NCBI GenBank assembly: GCA_945869965.1
Contig: CAMBRC010000040.1
Coordinates: 1-35,901 of the forward strand
DNA length: 35,901 nucleotides
Reading direction: 5' to 3'
Source of the DNA: Asaia bogorensis
GTDB taxonomy: Bacteria > Pseudomonadota > Alphaproteobacteria > Acetobacterales > Acetobacteraceae
Of the stretch, positions 22,890 through 33,485 are shown piece by piece. How positions within the stretch are numbered: the first letter of the stretch is position 1; the number at the start of each line of letters is the position of its first letter. Below the pieces are notes generated by a model, which made no database searches, was not told where the DNA came from, and saw only the letters and a program-made list of their open reading frames with translations. A program made the position numbers and the translations under genes.

Positions 22890-24341
22890 TTACCTCGGCA
22901 GCAACGTCCGCCCCATCAGCGCCTCATCCACCGCCCGCGCACATTGCCGCCCCTCGCGAATGGCCCAGACCACCAGCGACTGCCCGCGTCGCATATCGCC
23001 GGCGGTAAAGATTTTCGCCTGGCTGGTGCGATAGTCGAGATCATTGGCCTGCACATTGCCACGCGGATCCAGGGCTGCACCCGACTGTTCGACCAATCCA
23101 GGCACGCGCGGCCCGGTGAAACCCATAGCGAGCAGCACAAGGTCGGCTTGCAGTCGAATGCCGCTGCCGGCGACTTCCTGCATCGTCATGCGCCCGCCTT
23201 GACCGCGGGCCCACTCGACGCGGACGCATTCCAGCGCCTCGACCCGGCCATGCACACCGACCGCCCGTTTGGTCAGAACCGCAAAGTCGCGGGCCGCACC
23301 CTCCTCGTGGGCATGGCTGGAGCGCAGCTTGAGCGGCCAGTTCGGCCAAGTCAGCGCCTTGTCCTCCATCTCCGGCGGTTGCGGCATGATCTCCAGCTGC
23401 ACCACCGAAGCCGCACCCTGGCGGATCGACGTCCCGATGCAGTCGCTGCCGGTGTCGCCGCCGCCGATGACCACGACGTGCTTGCCCTTCGCGGTCAAAG
23501 TACCGCCTGGGGCTGCCACCGCCTCGCTGTCGCCGGCATTGCGCTTGTTCTGTTGGGTGAGGAAATCCATGGCGAAATGGATGCCGTCCAGCGTGCGGCC
23601 GGCGACGTCGAGGTCACGCGGCTGTTCTGCCCCGCCGGCCAGGATCACTGCGTCGAAGCGTTCCGGCAACGAGGCCAAGGTGACATCGCGTCCGACTTCC
23701 ACGCGGGTGCGGAACTCCACCCCCTCGGCGGTCATTTGTTCCATGCGGCGATCGACCAGCGGCTTGGCCATCTTGAAGTCGGGAATGCCGTAGCGCAACA
23801 AACCACCGATCCGGTCGGACTTCTCAAAGACCGTGACCGCGTGGCCAACACGGGCCAATTGCTGGGCGGCGGCGAGGCCGGCCGGACCGGAACCGACCAC
23901 GGCCACGCGCTTACCGGTTCGCGTGCTCGGCGGCAGCGGCAGGATCCAGCCTTCCTCCCAGCCCTTGTCGACAATGGCGCATTCCACCGACTTGATGGTC
24001 ACCGAGTTGTTGTCGATGTTTAACGTACATGCCGCTTCGCACGGCGCCGGGCAGACGCGACCCGTAAACTCCGGAAAATTATTGGTAGAATGCAACATTG
24101 ACAGCGCGGACTGCCACTGGCCACGCTGCACCAGGTTGTTCCAGTCAGGAATCAAATTATTGACTGGGCAGCCGTTGTGACAGAACGGGATCCCGCAATC
24201 CATGCAGCGGGTGGCCTGCGCGGCGGTACCCTCATCGCCGAGTGGCACGATGAATTCGTCGTAGCTGGCGACACGCTCGGCGACGCGGCGGTAACCGCGC
24301 TCGCGGCGCTCGATCTCCAGGAAACCGGTGGGCTTGGTCAT
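22890..24341 (-). CDS. gltD: Glutamate synthase (NADPH) small subunit
   Basis: The 483-residue small subunit of bacterial GOGAT takes electrons from NADPH via FAD and passes them to GltB. The N-terminal cysteine clusters for [4Fe-4S] binding are C46-C49-C54-C58 ([15 protein letters not shown]) and C97-C101-C105 (CPAPCEAAC). The FAD motif is [17 protein letters not shown], the NADPH motif [15 protein letters not shown], and the final FAD contact ITAGDMRRG-like region reads [17 protein letters not shown]. The start at 24341 has AAGGGGGAGGGG upstream; a 23-codon in-frame extension overlaps gltB and is rejected. It follows gltB by 13 bp and is clearly co-transcribed. Confidence 0.97.
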   Translation of the reverse strand: MTKPTGFLEIERRERGYRRVAERVASYDEFIVPLGDEGTAAQATRCMDCGIPFCHNGCPVNNLIPDWNNLVQRGQWQSALSMLHSTNNFPEFTGRVCPAPCEAACTLNIDNNSVTIKSVECAIVDKGWEEGWILPLPPSTRTGKRVAVVGSGPAGLAAAQQLARVGHAVTVFEKSDRIGGLLRYGIPDFKMAKPLVDRRMEQMTAEGVEFRTRVEVGRDVTLASLPERFDAVILAGGAEQPRDLDVAGRTLDGIHFAMDFLTQQNKRNAGDSEAVAAPGGTLTAKGKHVVVIGGGDTGSDCIGTSIRQGAASVVQLEIMPQPPEMEDKALTWPNWPLKLRSSHAHEEGAARDFAVLTKRAVGVHGRVEALECVRVEWARGQGGRMTMQEVAGSGIRLQADLVLLAMGFTGPRVPGLVEQSGAALDPRGNVQANDLDYRTSQAKIFTAGDMRRGQSLVVWAIREGRQCARAVDEALMGRTLLPR

Positions 24342-24354
24342 GGTCCCCTCCCCC

Positions 24355-27300
24355 TTACTGCGCCGCGACCGCAAGAGCCGCGCGCTCGGCGCGCAGCTCC
24401 AGCATCGCACGGCGATAGTCGCGCGGCATCACTTTGACAAACTGACCCAGCGCCGTCTCCCAGTCGGCCAGCAATGCCTTTGCCTTCCCCGAACCGGTCA
24501 ACCTGGCATGGCGCTCAACCAGGATGCGCAAGCGCTGCGCGTCAAAGCGCAGGGGGTCACCCATGCCATTGTCGGTGACCGATCGCGGCTCGGCCACCGG
24601 GGCTTGCGGATCGTCGGCCGTATCGTCCTTGCCGGGCTTTTCGAGGTCGACCATCGCCTTGTTGGCCATGTCGGAAAAACGGCTGTTTGGGTCATGCACA
24701 TAGGCGATGCCGCCCGACATGCCGGCGGCAAAGTTGCGCCCGGTTTCGCCGAGCACCAGCACAACGCCGCCGGTCATGTATTCGCAACCATGGTCCCCGG
24801 TGCCCTCGACAACAGCCACGGCCCCCGAGTTGCGCACCGCGAAGCGTTCCCCGGCGACACCCTGGAAATAGGCGTCACCAGCAATAGCGCCGTACAAGAC
24901 CGTGTTGCCAACGATGATGTTCTCCGCCGGGTCGCGCGTGGTGGCCGCCGGCTGGCGCACGATGACGCGCCCGCCGGAGAGACCCTTGCCGACATAGTCG
25001 TTAGCATCGCCTTGCAGATCCAGCGTGATGCCGTGGGCGAGAAAAGCACCCAGGCTCTGCCCGGCGGTGCCGCGCAGCGCGATCTCGATCGTGCCGGCAG
25101 GCAGGCCGGCATGGCCGCGGCGCAGGGCCACTTCATTGGACAACATGGTCCCCACAGTACGATGCACGTTGCGGATATCGCGGCTGATGCGGACGCGCTC
25201 GCCCTTCTCGAGAGCCGGCCGGGCGGCGGCGATCAGCTCGATATCCATCGCGCGCTCGAGGTTGTGCACCTGGCGCTCGCTGTTCCAGATCGCCACGTCG
25301 GCGCGCGCCGGTACCTGGTGCAGAATGCGCGCGAGATCGACGCCGGCGGCCTTCCAGTGGTCCAGCGCCCGGCGCATGTCGAGCCGGTCGACGCGACCGA
25401 TCATCTCGTTAATGTTCCGAAACCCGAGTTTCGCCATCAGCTCACGCACTTCCTCGGCGACGAAGAAGAAGTAGTTGATGACGTGCTCCGGCGTGCCAGT
25501 GAAGCGTGCGCGCAGCACGGGGTCCTGCGTCGCAATGCCGACTGGGCAGGTGTTGAGATGGCACTTGCGCATCATGATGCAGCCGGCGGCGATAAGCGGC
25601 GCCGTTGCGAAACCAAATTCATCCGCTCCCAGCAACGCCCCGATCACCACGTCGCGCCCGGTGCGCAGGCCGCCATCGACCTGCACCGCGATGCGTCCGC
25701 GCAGGCCGTTCAGCACCAAAGTCTGTTGCGTTTCGGCCAGGCCGATTTCCCACGGCGAGCCGGCATGGGTCAGCGAGGTCAGCGGCGAAGCACCGGTGCC
25801 GCCCTCGTAACCCGAGATGGTTACGTGGTCCGCGCGCGCCTTGGAGACACCGGCGGCAACCGTGCCAACGCCGACTTCCGAGACCAGCTTTACCGAGATG
25901 CGGGCGCGCGGGTTGGCGTTCTTCAGGTCGTGGATCAGCTGCGCCAGATCTTCGATCGAATAGATGTCATGATGCGGCGGCGGTGAAATCAACCCAACGC
26001 CGGGCGTGGCATAGCGCACCCGGGCGATGTTCTTGTCCACCTTGTGGCCGGGCAACTGGCCGCCCTCGCCGGGCTTGGCGCCTTGGGCCATCTTGATCTG
26101 GATATCGTCGGCATTGACCAGGTATTCGATGGTGACACCGAACCGGCCTGATGCCACCTGCTTGATTGCCGAGCGCATGGAATCGCCGTTGGCCATGCGG
26201 ACATAGCGGTCGGCTTCCTCGCCGCCCTCGCCGGTGTTTGACTTGGCGCCGATGCGGTTCATCGCGATCGCCAGCGTGGTGTGCGCCTCGCGCGAGATCG
26301 AGCCGAAGCTCATGGCGCCGGTGGCGAAACGCTTGACGATCTCGCTGGCTGGCTCCACCTCATCCAGCGGCACCGCCTCGGCCTTGCGGAACTCCATCAG
26401 GCCGCGGATGGTCAACAGACGGCCGGTGGGGTCACGCGCGCCCTGGTCGTTGATGCGGGCGGCGAAGCGGCGGTAGGCATCCTGTGAGTTGCCCCGCACC
26501 GCGTGCTGCAAATCGCTCACCGTATCCGGCGCCCAGACGTGGTCTTCGCCGCGCAGGCGGAACGAATAATCGCCGCCGGGGTCAAGCTGATCACGATAGA
26601 CCAGTTCGTCACCGAACGCCTGCCGGTGGCGCAGCACCGTTTCGGCAGCGATCTCGGCCATCCCAGCACCTTCGATGGTGGTGGCAGTGCCGGTGAAGCA
26701 TTTCTCGACAAACGCGCTGGACAGGCCGACGGCGTCGAAGATCTGAGCGCCGCAATAGGACTGGTAGGTCGAGATGCCCATCTTGGACATCACCTTGAGG
26801 ATTCCCTTGCCGATCGCCTTGATGAAGTTCTTTTGTACTTCGTAAGCTGTCAGCTTCATGTTTTCGGAAACCCGCAACTCCTCCAGCGTATCGAACGCCA
26901 GGTACGGGTTGATCGCCTCGGCGCCGTAGCCGGCCAGGGCACAGAAATGATGCACCTCGCGCGCTTCGCCGGTTTCCACCACCAGGCCGGTGCCGGTGCG
27001 CAGGCCTTGGCGGATCAGATGATGATGCACCGCGGCGGTGGTCAGAAGCGCCGGCACCGCGATGCGTTCGGACGAGACGGCGCGGTCCGACAGAATGAGG
27101 ATATTGCGCCCGGCCAGCACGGCATCGGTGGCTTCGCGGCAGATGCGCTCGACGGCCTTTTCAAGTCCGGCGGCGCCCTCGCTCGCCGGCCAGGTGGCAT
27201 CGACGGTGGCGGCCCGGAACGCGCCGCCTATCTGCGACGAGATATGGCGGATCTTGGCCAGTTCGGCATTGGTCAAAACCGGCTGACTCACCTCCAGCCG

Positions 27301-29016
27301 GTAATGCGTGCCGGCGTGATGACCGAGCAGGTTCGGCCGCGGCCCGATCATGCTGACGAGCGACATCACCAGCTCTTCGCGCGTCGAATCGATCGGCGGG
27401 TTGGTGACCTGGGCGAAGTTCTGCTTGAAGTAATTGTAGAGCAGCTTTGGCTTCTTTGAAAACACCGCGATCGGCGTGTCGGTGCCCATCGAGCCCAGGG
27501 GGTCATCACCCTCGCGCGCCATCGGCTCCAGGAAGAACTGCATGTCCTCCTGGGTATAGCCGAACGCCTGCAACCGGTTCAGCCGGCTGGCATTGTCGTG
27601 CGACGCCCCATTCGGCTCCTCCGCCTCCGGCAGGTCTTCCAGTTTCACCTGCGTCGCCTTCAGCCAATCCTCATACGGATGCTCGCTGGCCAGCTTCTGC
27701 TTGATCTCGGCATCATCAATGATCCGGCCTTGCTCCAGGTCGATCAACAGCATCTTGCCCGGCTGCAGCCGCCACTTGCGCAGGATGCGCTCCTCCGGCA
27801 CCGGCAGCACGCCGGTTTCGCTGCCCATGATGACCAGGTCGTCATCGGTGATCAGATACCGCGCCGGCCGCAACCCGTTACGGTCCAGCGTCGCGCCGAT
27901 CTGCCGTCCATCGGTGAAGGCGATCGCCGCCGGCCCGTCCCACGGCTCCATCAACGCCGCGTAGTATTCGTAGAAAGCCCGCCGCTCCGGATCCATCAGC
28001 GGATTGCCCGCCCATGCCTCCGGGATCAGCATCATCATCGCATGCGCCAGCGAATACCCGCCGGCGATCAGGATCTCCAGCGCATTGTCCAGGCATGCCG
28101 TGTCACTCTGCCCGTGCGGGATCAGCGGCCACATCTTATCCAGATCGGCCCCCAGCAGCGGCGAAGACATCGAGTGCCGGCGGGCAAACATCCAGTTGAC
28201 GTTGCCGCGCACTGTATTGATCTCGCCGTTATGCGCGATGAAGCGATAGGGATGCGCCAGCCGCCAGGACGGAAACGTATTGGTCGAAAACCGCTGATGC
28301 ACCAGCGCCAGCGCACTCTCGCACATCGGGTTGCGCAGATCAGCATAAAAACTCTGCACTTGCGGCGCCAGCAACAGCCCCTTGTAGACCACGGTGCGGG
28401 TGCTGAACGACGGCATGTACAGCTCGGCGATCCCCGGCTGCTGGCTCTGCGTGGCGAGCTCGCGGACGTTGTTCAGCACCTGCTTGCGGATCGCCAGGAT
28501 CTTGCGCTCGAAGGCGTCCTGATCACGCATCGCGGCACTACAGGCAACGATCGCCTGGCGGATCACCGGCATCGTCGCGATCACCCGCGCGCCCAGGCCC
28601 GAAGTGTCTGTCGGCACATCGCGCCAACCCAGCAGCGACTGCCCCTCGGCCTTGGTCATCTTCTCAACCAACGCCTCGGCCACCGTCCGGCTGGCCTTGT
28701 CACGCGGCAGAAAACACATCGCCACCGCATAGCGCCCCGGCGGCGGCAGCACGATATCCGCCCCCTTCGCCCAGTGCCGCAGCAATGCGTCCGGAATCTG
28801 GATCAGGCAGCCAGCCCCGTCGCCCACCAGGGGATCGGCCCCGACCGCACCGCGATGGTCAAGGTTCACCAGGATCTGCAAACCCCGCCGAATGATGTCG
28901 TGCGATTTGACGCCCTTGATATTCGCGATAAAGCCAACGCCGCACGCGTCGTGCTCGTTGGCCGGATCATAAAGCCCCTGCCGCGCAGGCAAGTCGGCCC
29001 TCTCGGTCATGTCCAT
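24355..29016 (-). CDS. gltB: Glutamate synthase (NADPH) large subunit
   Basis: The 1553-residue large subunit makes glutamate from glutamine and 2-oxoglutarate in ammonia assimilation. The class II glutaminase nucleophile is the Cys in [16 protein letters not shown] (C25 of the precursor), exposed after removal of a short propeptide. The central and FMN-binding synthase domains follow ([34 protein letters not shown]). The [3Fe-4S] cysteines are in [15 protein letters not shown] near residue 1140. The C-terminal beta-helix has [10 protein letters not shown] and [21 protein letters not shown] start at 29016, which has GGGGAGG eight bases upstream; a long in-frame extension to 29184 is rejected. 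The length is normal and no lesion is seen. Confidence 0.97.
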   Translation of the reverse strand: MDMTERADLPARQGLYDPANEHDACGVGFIANIKGVKSHDIIRRGLQILVNLDHRGAVGADPLVGDGAGCLIQIPDALLRHWAKGADIVLPPPGRYAVAMCFLPRDKASRTVAEALVEKMTKAEGQSLLGWRDVPTDTSGLGARVIATMPVIRQAIVACSAAMRDQDAFERKILAIRKQVLNNVRELATQSQQPGIAELYMPSFSTRTVVYKGLLLAPQVQSFYADLRNPMCESALALVHQRFSTNTFPSWRLAHPYRFIAHNGEINTVRGNVNWMFARRHSMSSPLLGADLDKMWPLIPHGQSDTACLDNALEILIAGGYSLAHAMMMLIPEAWAGNPLMDPERRAFYEYYAALMEPWDGPAAIAFTDGRQIGATLDRNGLRPARYLITDDDLVIMGSETGVLPVPEERILRKWRLQPGKMLLIDLEQGRIIDDAEIKQKLASEHPYEDWLKATQVKLEDLPEAEEPNGASHDNASRLNRLQAFGYTQEDMQFFLEPMAREGDDPLGSMGTDTPIAVFSKKPKLLYNYFKQNFAQVTNPPIDSTREELVMSLVSMIGPRPNLLGHHAGTHYRLEVSQPVLTNAELAKIRHISSQIGGAFRAATVDATWPASEGAAGLEKAVERICREATDAVLAGRNILILSDRAVSSERIAVPALLTTAAVHHHLIRQGLRTGTGLVVETGEAREVHHFCALAGYGAEAINPYLAFDTLEELRVSENMKLTAYEVQKNFIKAIGKGILKVMSKMGISTYQSYCGAQIFDAVGLSSAFVEKCFTGTATTIEGAGMAEIAAETVLRHRQAFGDELVYRDQLDPGGDYSFRLRGEDHVWAPDTVSDLQHAVRGNSQDAYRRFAARINDQGARDPTGRLLTIRGLMEFRKAEAVPLDEVEPASEIVKRFATGAMSFGSISREAHTTLAIAMNRIGAKSNTGEGGEEADRYVRMANGDSMRSAIKQVASGRFGVTIEYLVNADDIQIKMAQGAKPGEGGQLPGHKVDKNIARVRYATPGVGLISPPPHHDIYSIEDLAQLIHDLKNANPRARISVKLVSEVGVGTVAAGVSKARADHVTISGYEGGTGASPLTSLTHAGSPWEIGLAETQQTLVLNGLRGRIAVQVDGGLRTGRDVVIGALLGADEFGFATAPLIAAGCIMMRKCHLNTCPVGIATQDPVLRARFTGTPEHVINYFFFVAEEVRELMAKLGFRNINEMIGRVDRLDMRRALDHWKAAGVDLARILHQVPARADVAIWNSERQVHNLERAMDIELIAAARPALEKGERVRISRDIRNVHRTVGTMLSNEVALRRGHAGLPAGTIEIALRGTAGQSLGAFLAHGITLDLQGDANDYVGKGLSGGRVIVRQPAATTRDPAENIIVGNTVLYGAIAGDAYFQGVAGERFAVRNSGAVAVVEGTGDHGCEYMTGGVVLVLGETGRNFAAGMSGGIAYVHDPNSRFSDMANKAMVDLEKPGKDDTADDPQAPVAEPRSVTDNGMGDPLRFDAQRLRILVERHARLTGSGKAKALLADWETALGQFVKVMPRDYRRAMLELRAERAALAVAAQ

Positions 29017-29219
29017 CGCCAATGCCTCCCCTTCCCGCCATGCGCCGCGGCAGGAAATCACCCAATCTCCGGCAATAGCACCCCCAAGGCGGTTCAGATC
29101 ACCGTCGGCAGGGGCGCATACAACCGGCTTGCTGCACCGCACCCTAGGGCCATGCCACGACTGTTGCAATTTCAGCCGCCGCAAGGCCTCCTGGCACGAG
29201 CCTGCAAAAGGATTTCCCG
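29017..29219. promoter_or_regulatory. Divergent promoter region between gltB and a small gene
   Basis: This 203-bp gap between divergent genes must hold both promoters. No sigma-54 box (TGGC-N8-TTGCT type) or clear sigma-70 pair could be picked out by eye. No riboswitch-like fold was recognised. Confidence 0.3.
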
Positions 29220-29534
29220 ATGAACCGCGACGAACTCACCGCCTGGGCGCTGGCCAATGGCTGGCAGATCATCGCCGGACAACCCAGCCTGACCAAGCCA
29301 TCGTCGCCCAAGGAAGCAATCGTGCGCATGGCGCTGAAAGCCACCGTGGTGAACATCGAAGTCAAGAAACCTGCCGGCAAGTGGGAGAAATTCTCCGGCG
29401 TGGCCTACGCCAAGGTCGTCGCCGACGAGGAGACCGGCATGCCGCTCGGACTCGGCCTGGAGACCATCCCTGGCTTCACCATGCTGATGCGCGACAACAA
29501 GGACCGGCAGGTGTTTGCCAGGCTCAAGGGGTGA
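29220..29534 (+). CDS. Small hypothetical protein
   Basis: The 104-residue soluble protein has good codon bias and an ATG at 29220. The N-terminal helix ([20 protein letters not shown]) resembles a short nucleic-acid-binding or adaptor helix and is followed by a beta-rich part ([50 protein letters not shown]). There is no signal peptide and no family I can name. It is divergent from gltB and converges on soxG with a half AT-rich repeat between them. I see nothing to link it functionally to glutamate synthase. Confidence 0.75.
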   Translation: MNRDELTAWALANGWQIIAGQPSLTKPSSPKEAIVRMALKATVVNIEVKKPAGKWEKFSGVAYAKVVADEETGMPLGLGLETIPGFTMLMRDNKDRQVFARLKG

Positions 29535-29546
29535 CGCAGGCAAGCG

Positions 29547-29587
29547 CTTCTTTTTGAAAAAAGAAGCAAAAACTTTTATCCATTTGG
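29547..29587. repeat. AT-rich hairpin repeat, half copy R4
   Basis: A single hairpin (arms CTTCTTTTT and AAAAAGAAG region, 29547-29566) is followed by CAAAAACTTTTATCC, matching one half of the paired element. It lies between convergent genes, so it is a plausible terminator for both. The TAA stop of soxG (29576-29578) lies inside it: the repeat core AAATGGATAAAAG supplies the last two codons and the stop. Confidence 0.75.
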
Positions 29588-30070
29588 CTGGCCGCGCGAT
29601 GCTTCGGTGAGAAAGGCGCGGGCGTAGCCGAGCAGCGATCGGCCCAGCTCGACCCGCCATTCCTCCGCTCCCCGGCGCCATAGCGTGACGCCAATCCGGC
29701 CCAACACGGTGCGGGTGGCCATGCCCGGCGGAAACGCCGAAAGATGCAGGTCCAGCGGACACCCGGCCGACAATATCCGCGCCGCGCCCGGCCCGCGCAG
29801 GACCAGCGCCACATAGCCATCCGAAACCTCAACCAGGCTATGCGGCAAACCCGCCATCCCCACCGCGAAATCCACAAGATCGCCATCGACCGCCAGCAAC
29901 AGCCACTCGTCCGGTCCCAGCCACAACGCCGCCCGCCCACCGGCCTCAGCGACACCATGCGGCGCCAACGGCAGACCAACGCCCAACACCTCGCCGGCTT
30001 TGGCCGCAACCGCCGCATCGCCGCGCAAGACAAAACGCCGCGCCGCCGCCGCCTCGACGATCTCAACCAT
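29576..30070 (-). CDS. soxG: Sarcosine oxidase gamma subunit
   Basis: The 164-residue smallest-but-one subunit of heterotetrameric sarcosine oxidase is needed for assembly and lies over the folate/FAD region of the alpha subunit. Family signs are LGVGLPLAPHGVAEAGGRAA, then LWLGPDEWLLLAV and a middle YVALVLRGPGAARILSAGCP with DLHLSAFPPGMATRTVLG. The ATG at 30070 overlaps the soxA stop by eight bases, implying translational coupling and deciding the start against a long in-frame extension. Its final residues (Asn-Gly) and stop codon come from repeat R4, so the natural C-terminus may have been altered slightly. Last gene of soxB-D-A-G. Confidence 0.9.
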   Translation of the reverse strand: MVEIVEAAAARRFVLRGDAAVAAKAGEVLGVGLPLAPHGVAEAGGRAALWLGPDEWLLLAVDGDLVDFAVGMAGLPHSLVEVSDGYVALVLRGPGAARILSAGCPLDLHLSAFPPGMATRTVLGRIGVTLWRRGAEEWRVELGRSLLGYARAFLTEASRGQPNG

Positions 30071-33000
30071 CCAAACGCTCACCCGCCGGATCGAGAAACA
30101 CCGGCGCCACCACCTGCACCGCCACCCCGCCCCCCGGCATCGGCACGAACAGCCGCTCCCCCATGCGCGCCCGCCCTCCTGCCACCAGCGCCAACGCGAT
30201 CGACCGCCCCAGCGCCGGACTGGCATAGGCCGACGTCACATGCCCCAGCGCTTTCGCCCCCACCGCCTTCGCCCCCTCCGCCGGAGCAGCTTCCGCCAGA
30301 ACCTGCGCCCCCTCCTCCAGCACCACGGCGAGGTCCTCGGTCAACAACCCAACCAACTGCCGCCGATCCGCCGCCACCATGTCCGGCCGCGCCAGCGACC
30401 GCTTGCCAACAAAATCCGCCTTCCCCCGCCCCTCCGGCAGCCCGAGATCGCCGGGAATCACCGTACCGTCCGTCTCCTGGCCGACGATGACAAACCCCTT
30501 CTCCGCCCGCATCACATGCATCGCCTCGGTGCCATACACCGTGCCCCCCACCGCCGCCACGCGCGGCCGCAACGCATCCCACAATGCCGCACCATGCCGC
30601 GCCGGCACGTTGACCTCAAATCCCAACTCCCCGGCAAAGCTCACCCGCATCACCCGCGCCGCAACACCGGCCACATGCGCATCGCGAACCGCCATGTGCG
30701 GAAACGCACCGACGGAAAGATCGACATCGGCAAGCGGCCCCAGCACATCCCGCGCCCGCTTCCCTTGCAACGCCACCACCGCCCACTGCTCCGTCGTCGA
30801 GGTCAGCCAGACCCGCAACGCCGGCCACTCCGTCTGCCGGTAATCCTCCATATGCGCCAACACCCGCGCCGCGCCGCCAGTGGTCGTCGTCACATGAAAC
30901 CGATCCACCGCCAGCCGCGCCACCACCCCGTCATCCATCACAAACCCAGCCTCGGACAGCATCACCGCATACCGGCACCGCCCCACCGCCAACCCCGCCA
31001 ACGCATTCACATACATCCGATCCAGGAACACCCCGGCATCCGGCCCCACCACCTCGATCTTCCCCAGCGTCGACGCATCGAACATCCCCGCCGCCTCCCG
31101 CGTGGCCGCCACTTCGCGCCGCACCGCCGCATCCATGCCCTCCCCACCAAGCGGAAAATACCGGGCCCGCTTCCACGCCCCGACATCCTCGAACACCGCC
31201 CCCTCCGCCACTGCCCGGTCATGCATCGGCGTCGTCCGCACGGGATCAAACAAATCCCCCCGCGCCGGCCCCGCAAAACTGCCGAAACTCACCGGCGTAT
31301 AAGGCTGACGAAATGTCGTGGTCCCAACAGCCGGAATCGCCTCCCCCAACGCTGCCGCCGCCAGCGCCATGACATTCATATTGCCGGTCTTGCCCTGGTC
31401 CGTCCCCAGCCCTGCCGTCGTATAGCGCTTGACGTGCTCGATCGACCGGAACCCCTCCCCCACCGCCTGCGCCACATCTGCGGCCCGCACATCGTTCTGG
31501 AAATCGACAAACCCCGCCGCCCCAACAACCGGCGCCCCCAGCACCGCCAATACCTCACCCTCCACCCAAGGCGCCTCTCCCCCGCCGCTCGCCGCCCCCT
31601 CCGCCAACGCCGCCGTCAACCCCGAGGTCCCGTTGCACCCGCCAACGCAAATCACCCCCGCCGCCCCATCCCCCGGCAAAAACACCCCCCGCCCCTCATC
31701 CCACCGCAGCGCCCCGCGCGCCTGCGCAAACAGATGCACGCTCGGCACCCAGCCATTGCCCATCAGCAACGCATCGCAATCGAACCACCGCGTCCGCCCA
31801 TCATCCCCGCGCCCCAGCAGCACGGAATCGATCCGCTTGCGCTTCATATGTGTCCCCAGCACCCGCCCCCCCACCAGCACCGCAATCCCCGCCGCCCGCG
31901 CCGCATCCGGCAACGCCCCCTCCGCCGAATCCCGCAAATCCACAATCACCTTCACCACCACCCCCGCCGCCGCCAAATCCAGCGCCGCCCGATACGCGGT
32001 GTCGCAAGCCGTCGCCACCACAACCTGCGACCCGACCTTCACCCCCCACCGCAACAAATAATCCCGCGCCGCCCCCGCCAGCATCACCCCCGGCCGGTCA
32101 TTCCCCGCAAACACCAATGGCCGCTCGATCGCCCCGGCCGCCAGCACCACCCGCCGCGCCCGCACCCGCCACAAAATCTCCCGCGGCAACTCAGAATCCG
32201 GCGCCACCAAATGCTCCGTCACCCGCTCCACCAGCCCAACCAGATTGTGCGGATAAACCCCAAACGCCGTCGTCCGCGCCATCACCCGCACATTCGCCAG
32301 CCCCGCCAACTCCTCCAAACTCCGCGCCAACCAATCCCGCGCCGGAATTCCATCCACCATCGCCGCAATCTCGGTCAGCAGCGACCCGCCAGGTTCGGCC
32401 TGCTCGTCGCACAGCACCACCCGCTCCCCCGTCCGCCCCGCCGCCAGCGCCGCCGCAATCCCCGCCGGCCCCGCCCCCACCACCAGCACATCGCAATGCT
32501 CGTAGTACCGCGCATACCGATCGGGATCGTCCCCCCCCGGCGCCCGCCCCAACCCCGCCCCGCGCCGGATCAACGGCTCAAACACCCGATGCCAAAGCCC
32601 CATCCCACGCAAAGCCAGCCAGCGGGGCCCCATAAATGTCTTATAGTAAAACCCCGCCGACAAAGCCGGCCCCGCCAGCCCTGCCAGCGCCCCAAAATCC
32701 GTCTCCAGCGACGGCCACCGGTTCTGGCTATGCGCCTCCAACCCCTCGTAAAGCTCCACCTGCGTCGCCCGCAAATTCGGCGTCGCCCGCCCCGCCCCCC
32801 GCACCACCGTCACCAGCGCATTCGGCTCCTCCACCCCTGACGCCAAAATCCCCCGCGGCCGGTGATACTTGAACGACCGTCCCACCAGGTGAACCCCATT
32901 TGCCAACAGCCCCGATGCCAGCGTGTCCCCCGCACACCCCAGATAATCCACGCCATCGAAACTGAACCGGATATCCGTCCGCCGCTCCACCCGCCCGCCC

Positions 33001-33071
33001 GCCTCGGTCCGCATGCTCTCCGGCAGCAACCGCCCCTGGAACATCCGCCCCACCAGCAGCCGCTGCATCAT
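30063..33071 (-). CDS. soxA: Sarcosine oxidase alpha subunit
   Basis: A large subunit (about 1000 residues) of the enzyme that oxidises sarcosine to glycine and delivers the methyl carbon to tetrahydrofolate. The N-terminal module contains GCAGDTLASGLLANGVHLVG and SFKYHRPRG; a dinucleotide fold has GAGPAG (199-204 counted from 33071); an NAD-region motif reads VVLAAGAIERPLVFAGNDRP. The C-terminal third is the GcvT-like folate domain (GMFDASTLGKIEVVGPDA, GELGFEVNVPARHG, ALGHVTSAYASPALG). The exact start is unsure: the 33071/33068 ATG pair has GAGGGG close by, whereas the ATG at 33014 has GGAG at good spacing and fits the family N-terminus better. It follows soxD by 23 bp and overlaps soxG. Confidence 0.93.
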   Translation of the reverse strand: MMQRLLVGRMFQGRLLPESMRTEAGGRVERRTDIRFSFDGVDYLGCAGDTLASGLLANGVHLVGRSFKYHRPRGILASGVEEPNALVTVVRGAGRATPNLRATQVELYEGLEAHSQNRWPSLETDFGALAGLAGPALSAGFYYKTFMGPRWLALRGMGLWHRVFEPLIRRGAGLGRAPGGDDPDRYARYYEHCDVLVVGAGPAGIAAALAAGRTGERVVLCDEQAEPGGSLLTEIAAMVDGIPARDWLARSLEELAGLANVRVMARTTAFGVYPHNLVGLVERVTEHLVAPDSELPREILWRVRARRVVLAAGAIERPLVFAGNDRPGVMLAGAARDYLLRWGVKVGSQVVVATACDTAYRAALDLAAAGVVVKVIVDLRDSAEGALPDAARAAGIAVLVGGRVLGTHMKRKRIDSVLLGRGDDGRTRWFDCDALLMGNGWVPSVHLFAQARGALRWDEGRGVFLPGDGAAGVICVGGCNGTSGLTAALAEGAASGGGEAPWVEGEVLAVLGAPVVGAAGFVDFQNDVRAADVAQAVGEGFRSIEHVKRYTTAGLGTDQGKTGNMNVMALAAAALGEAIPAVGTTTFRQPYTPVSFGSFAGPARGDLFDPVRTTPMHDRAVAEGAVFEDVGAWKRARYFPLGGEGMDAAVRREVAATREAAGMFDASTLGKIEVVGPDAGVFLDRMYVNALAGLAVGRCRYAVMLSEAGFVMDDGVVARLAVDRFHVTTTTGGAARVLAHMEDYRQTEWPALRVWLTSTTEQWAVVALQGKRARDVLGPLADVDLSVGAFPHMAVRDAHVAGVAARVMRVSFAGELGFEVNVPARHGAALWDALRPRVAAVGGTVYGTEAMHVMRAEKGFVIVGQETDGTVIPGDLGLPEGRGKADFVGKRSLARPDMVAADRRQLVGLLTEDLAVVLEEGAQVLAEAAPAEGAKAVGAKALGHVTSAYASPALGRSIALALVAGGRARMGERLFVPMPGGGVAVQVVAPVFLDPAGERLDG

Positions 33072-33094
33072 CCCCTCATGCCGCGAAGATCCAA

Positions 33095-33367
33095 TCACGG
33101 CCCTGCCTCGCCCGATCGATAACTCTCCAAAATCCGATCGCTCACCGTATCCCGCCGCACATTGAAAAACCGGCCGCAGCCATGCACATGCCGCCACCGC
33201 TCCGCGATCACCCCGCGCGGATTGCCCCGGTAGTACAGAAACGCCGCCCACCCCGCGTCATCGGCCGCCGAGGGCTCCTCCGGCCGCGCGATATGCGCCT
33301 CGCCGGCATGGCGAAACTCCGCCTCCGGGCGATCCATCGCACAGAAGGGGCAAGGGATCAGCAGCAA
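33095..33367 (-). CDS. soxD: Sarcosine oxidase delta subunit
   Basis: The 90-residue zinc-binding smallest subunit starts MLLIPCPFCAMDRPEAEFRH, then EAHIARPEEPSAADDAGWAA and FNVRRDTVSD, all diagnostic of SoxD. Zinc ligands are C6, C9, H60 (or H62) and C64. The start codon is TTG at 33367; no ATG or GTG would leave the essential CPFC motif intact. Only seven bases separate this TTG from the end of AT-rich repeat R5, so the ribosome-binding site, if any, is the purine tract at the edge of the repeat (AAAAAGAAGACTTCC). Weak initiation is likely, perhaps rescued by coupling with neighbours. Confidence 0.93.
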   Translation of the reverse strand: MLLIPCPFCAMDRPEAEFRHAGEAHIARPEEPSAADDAGWAAFLYYRGNPRGVIAERWRHVHGCGRFFNVRRDTVSDRILESYRSGEAGP

Positions 33368-33374
33368 AGGAAGT

Positions 33375-33472
33375 CTTCTTTTTCTGTAGAAAAAGAAGCA
33401 AAAAGACTTTCATTTATTGGCACCCGAGCCAAACGGATAAAAGTTTTTTGGTTCTTTTTTTCAAAAAAGAAC
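33375..33472. repeat. AT-rich paired-hairpin repeat, copy R5, inside the sox operon
   Basis: The hairpin with arms CTTCTTTTTCT and AGAAAAAGAAG (33375-33398) and the hairpin with arms GTTCTTTTTT and AAAAAAGAAC (33451-33472) flank a spacer with CAAAAAGACTTTC and AAACGGATAAAAG. The order of the two hairpin types is reversed relative to R1 and R3. The unit lies wholly between soxB and soxD, filling the gap from 13 bp after soxB to 7 bp before soxD. Confidence 0.8.
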
Positions 33473-33485
33473 ATTCTTGCCTCCC

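Noticed and set aside
24328-25986. Long plus-strand frames opposite gltB (24328-25986 and 27598-29223)
   Set aside because: They lie entirely inside gltB, which is unbroken and well conserved.
30000-32840. A 946-codon plus-strand open frame opposite soxA
   Set aside because: Same Arg/Pro/His-rich composition; soxA on the other strand has clear family motifs throughout.
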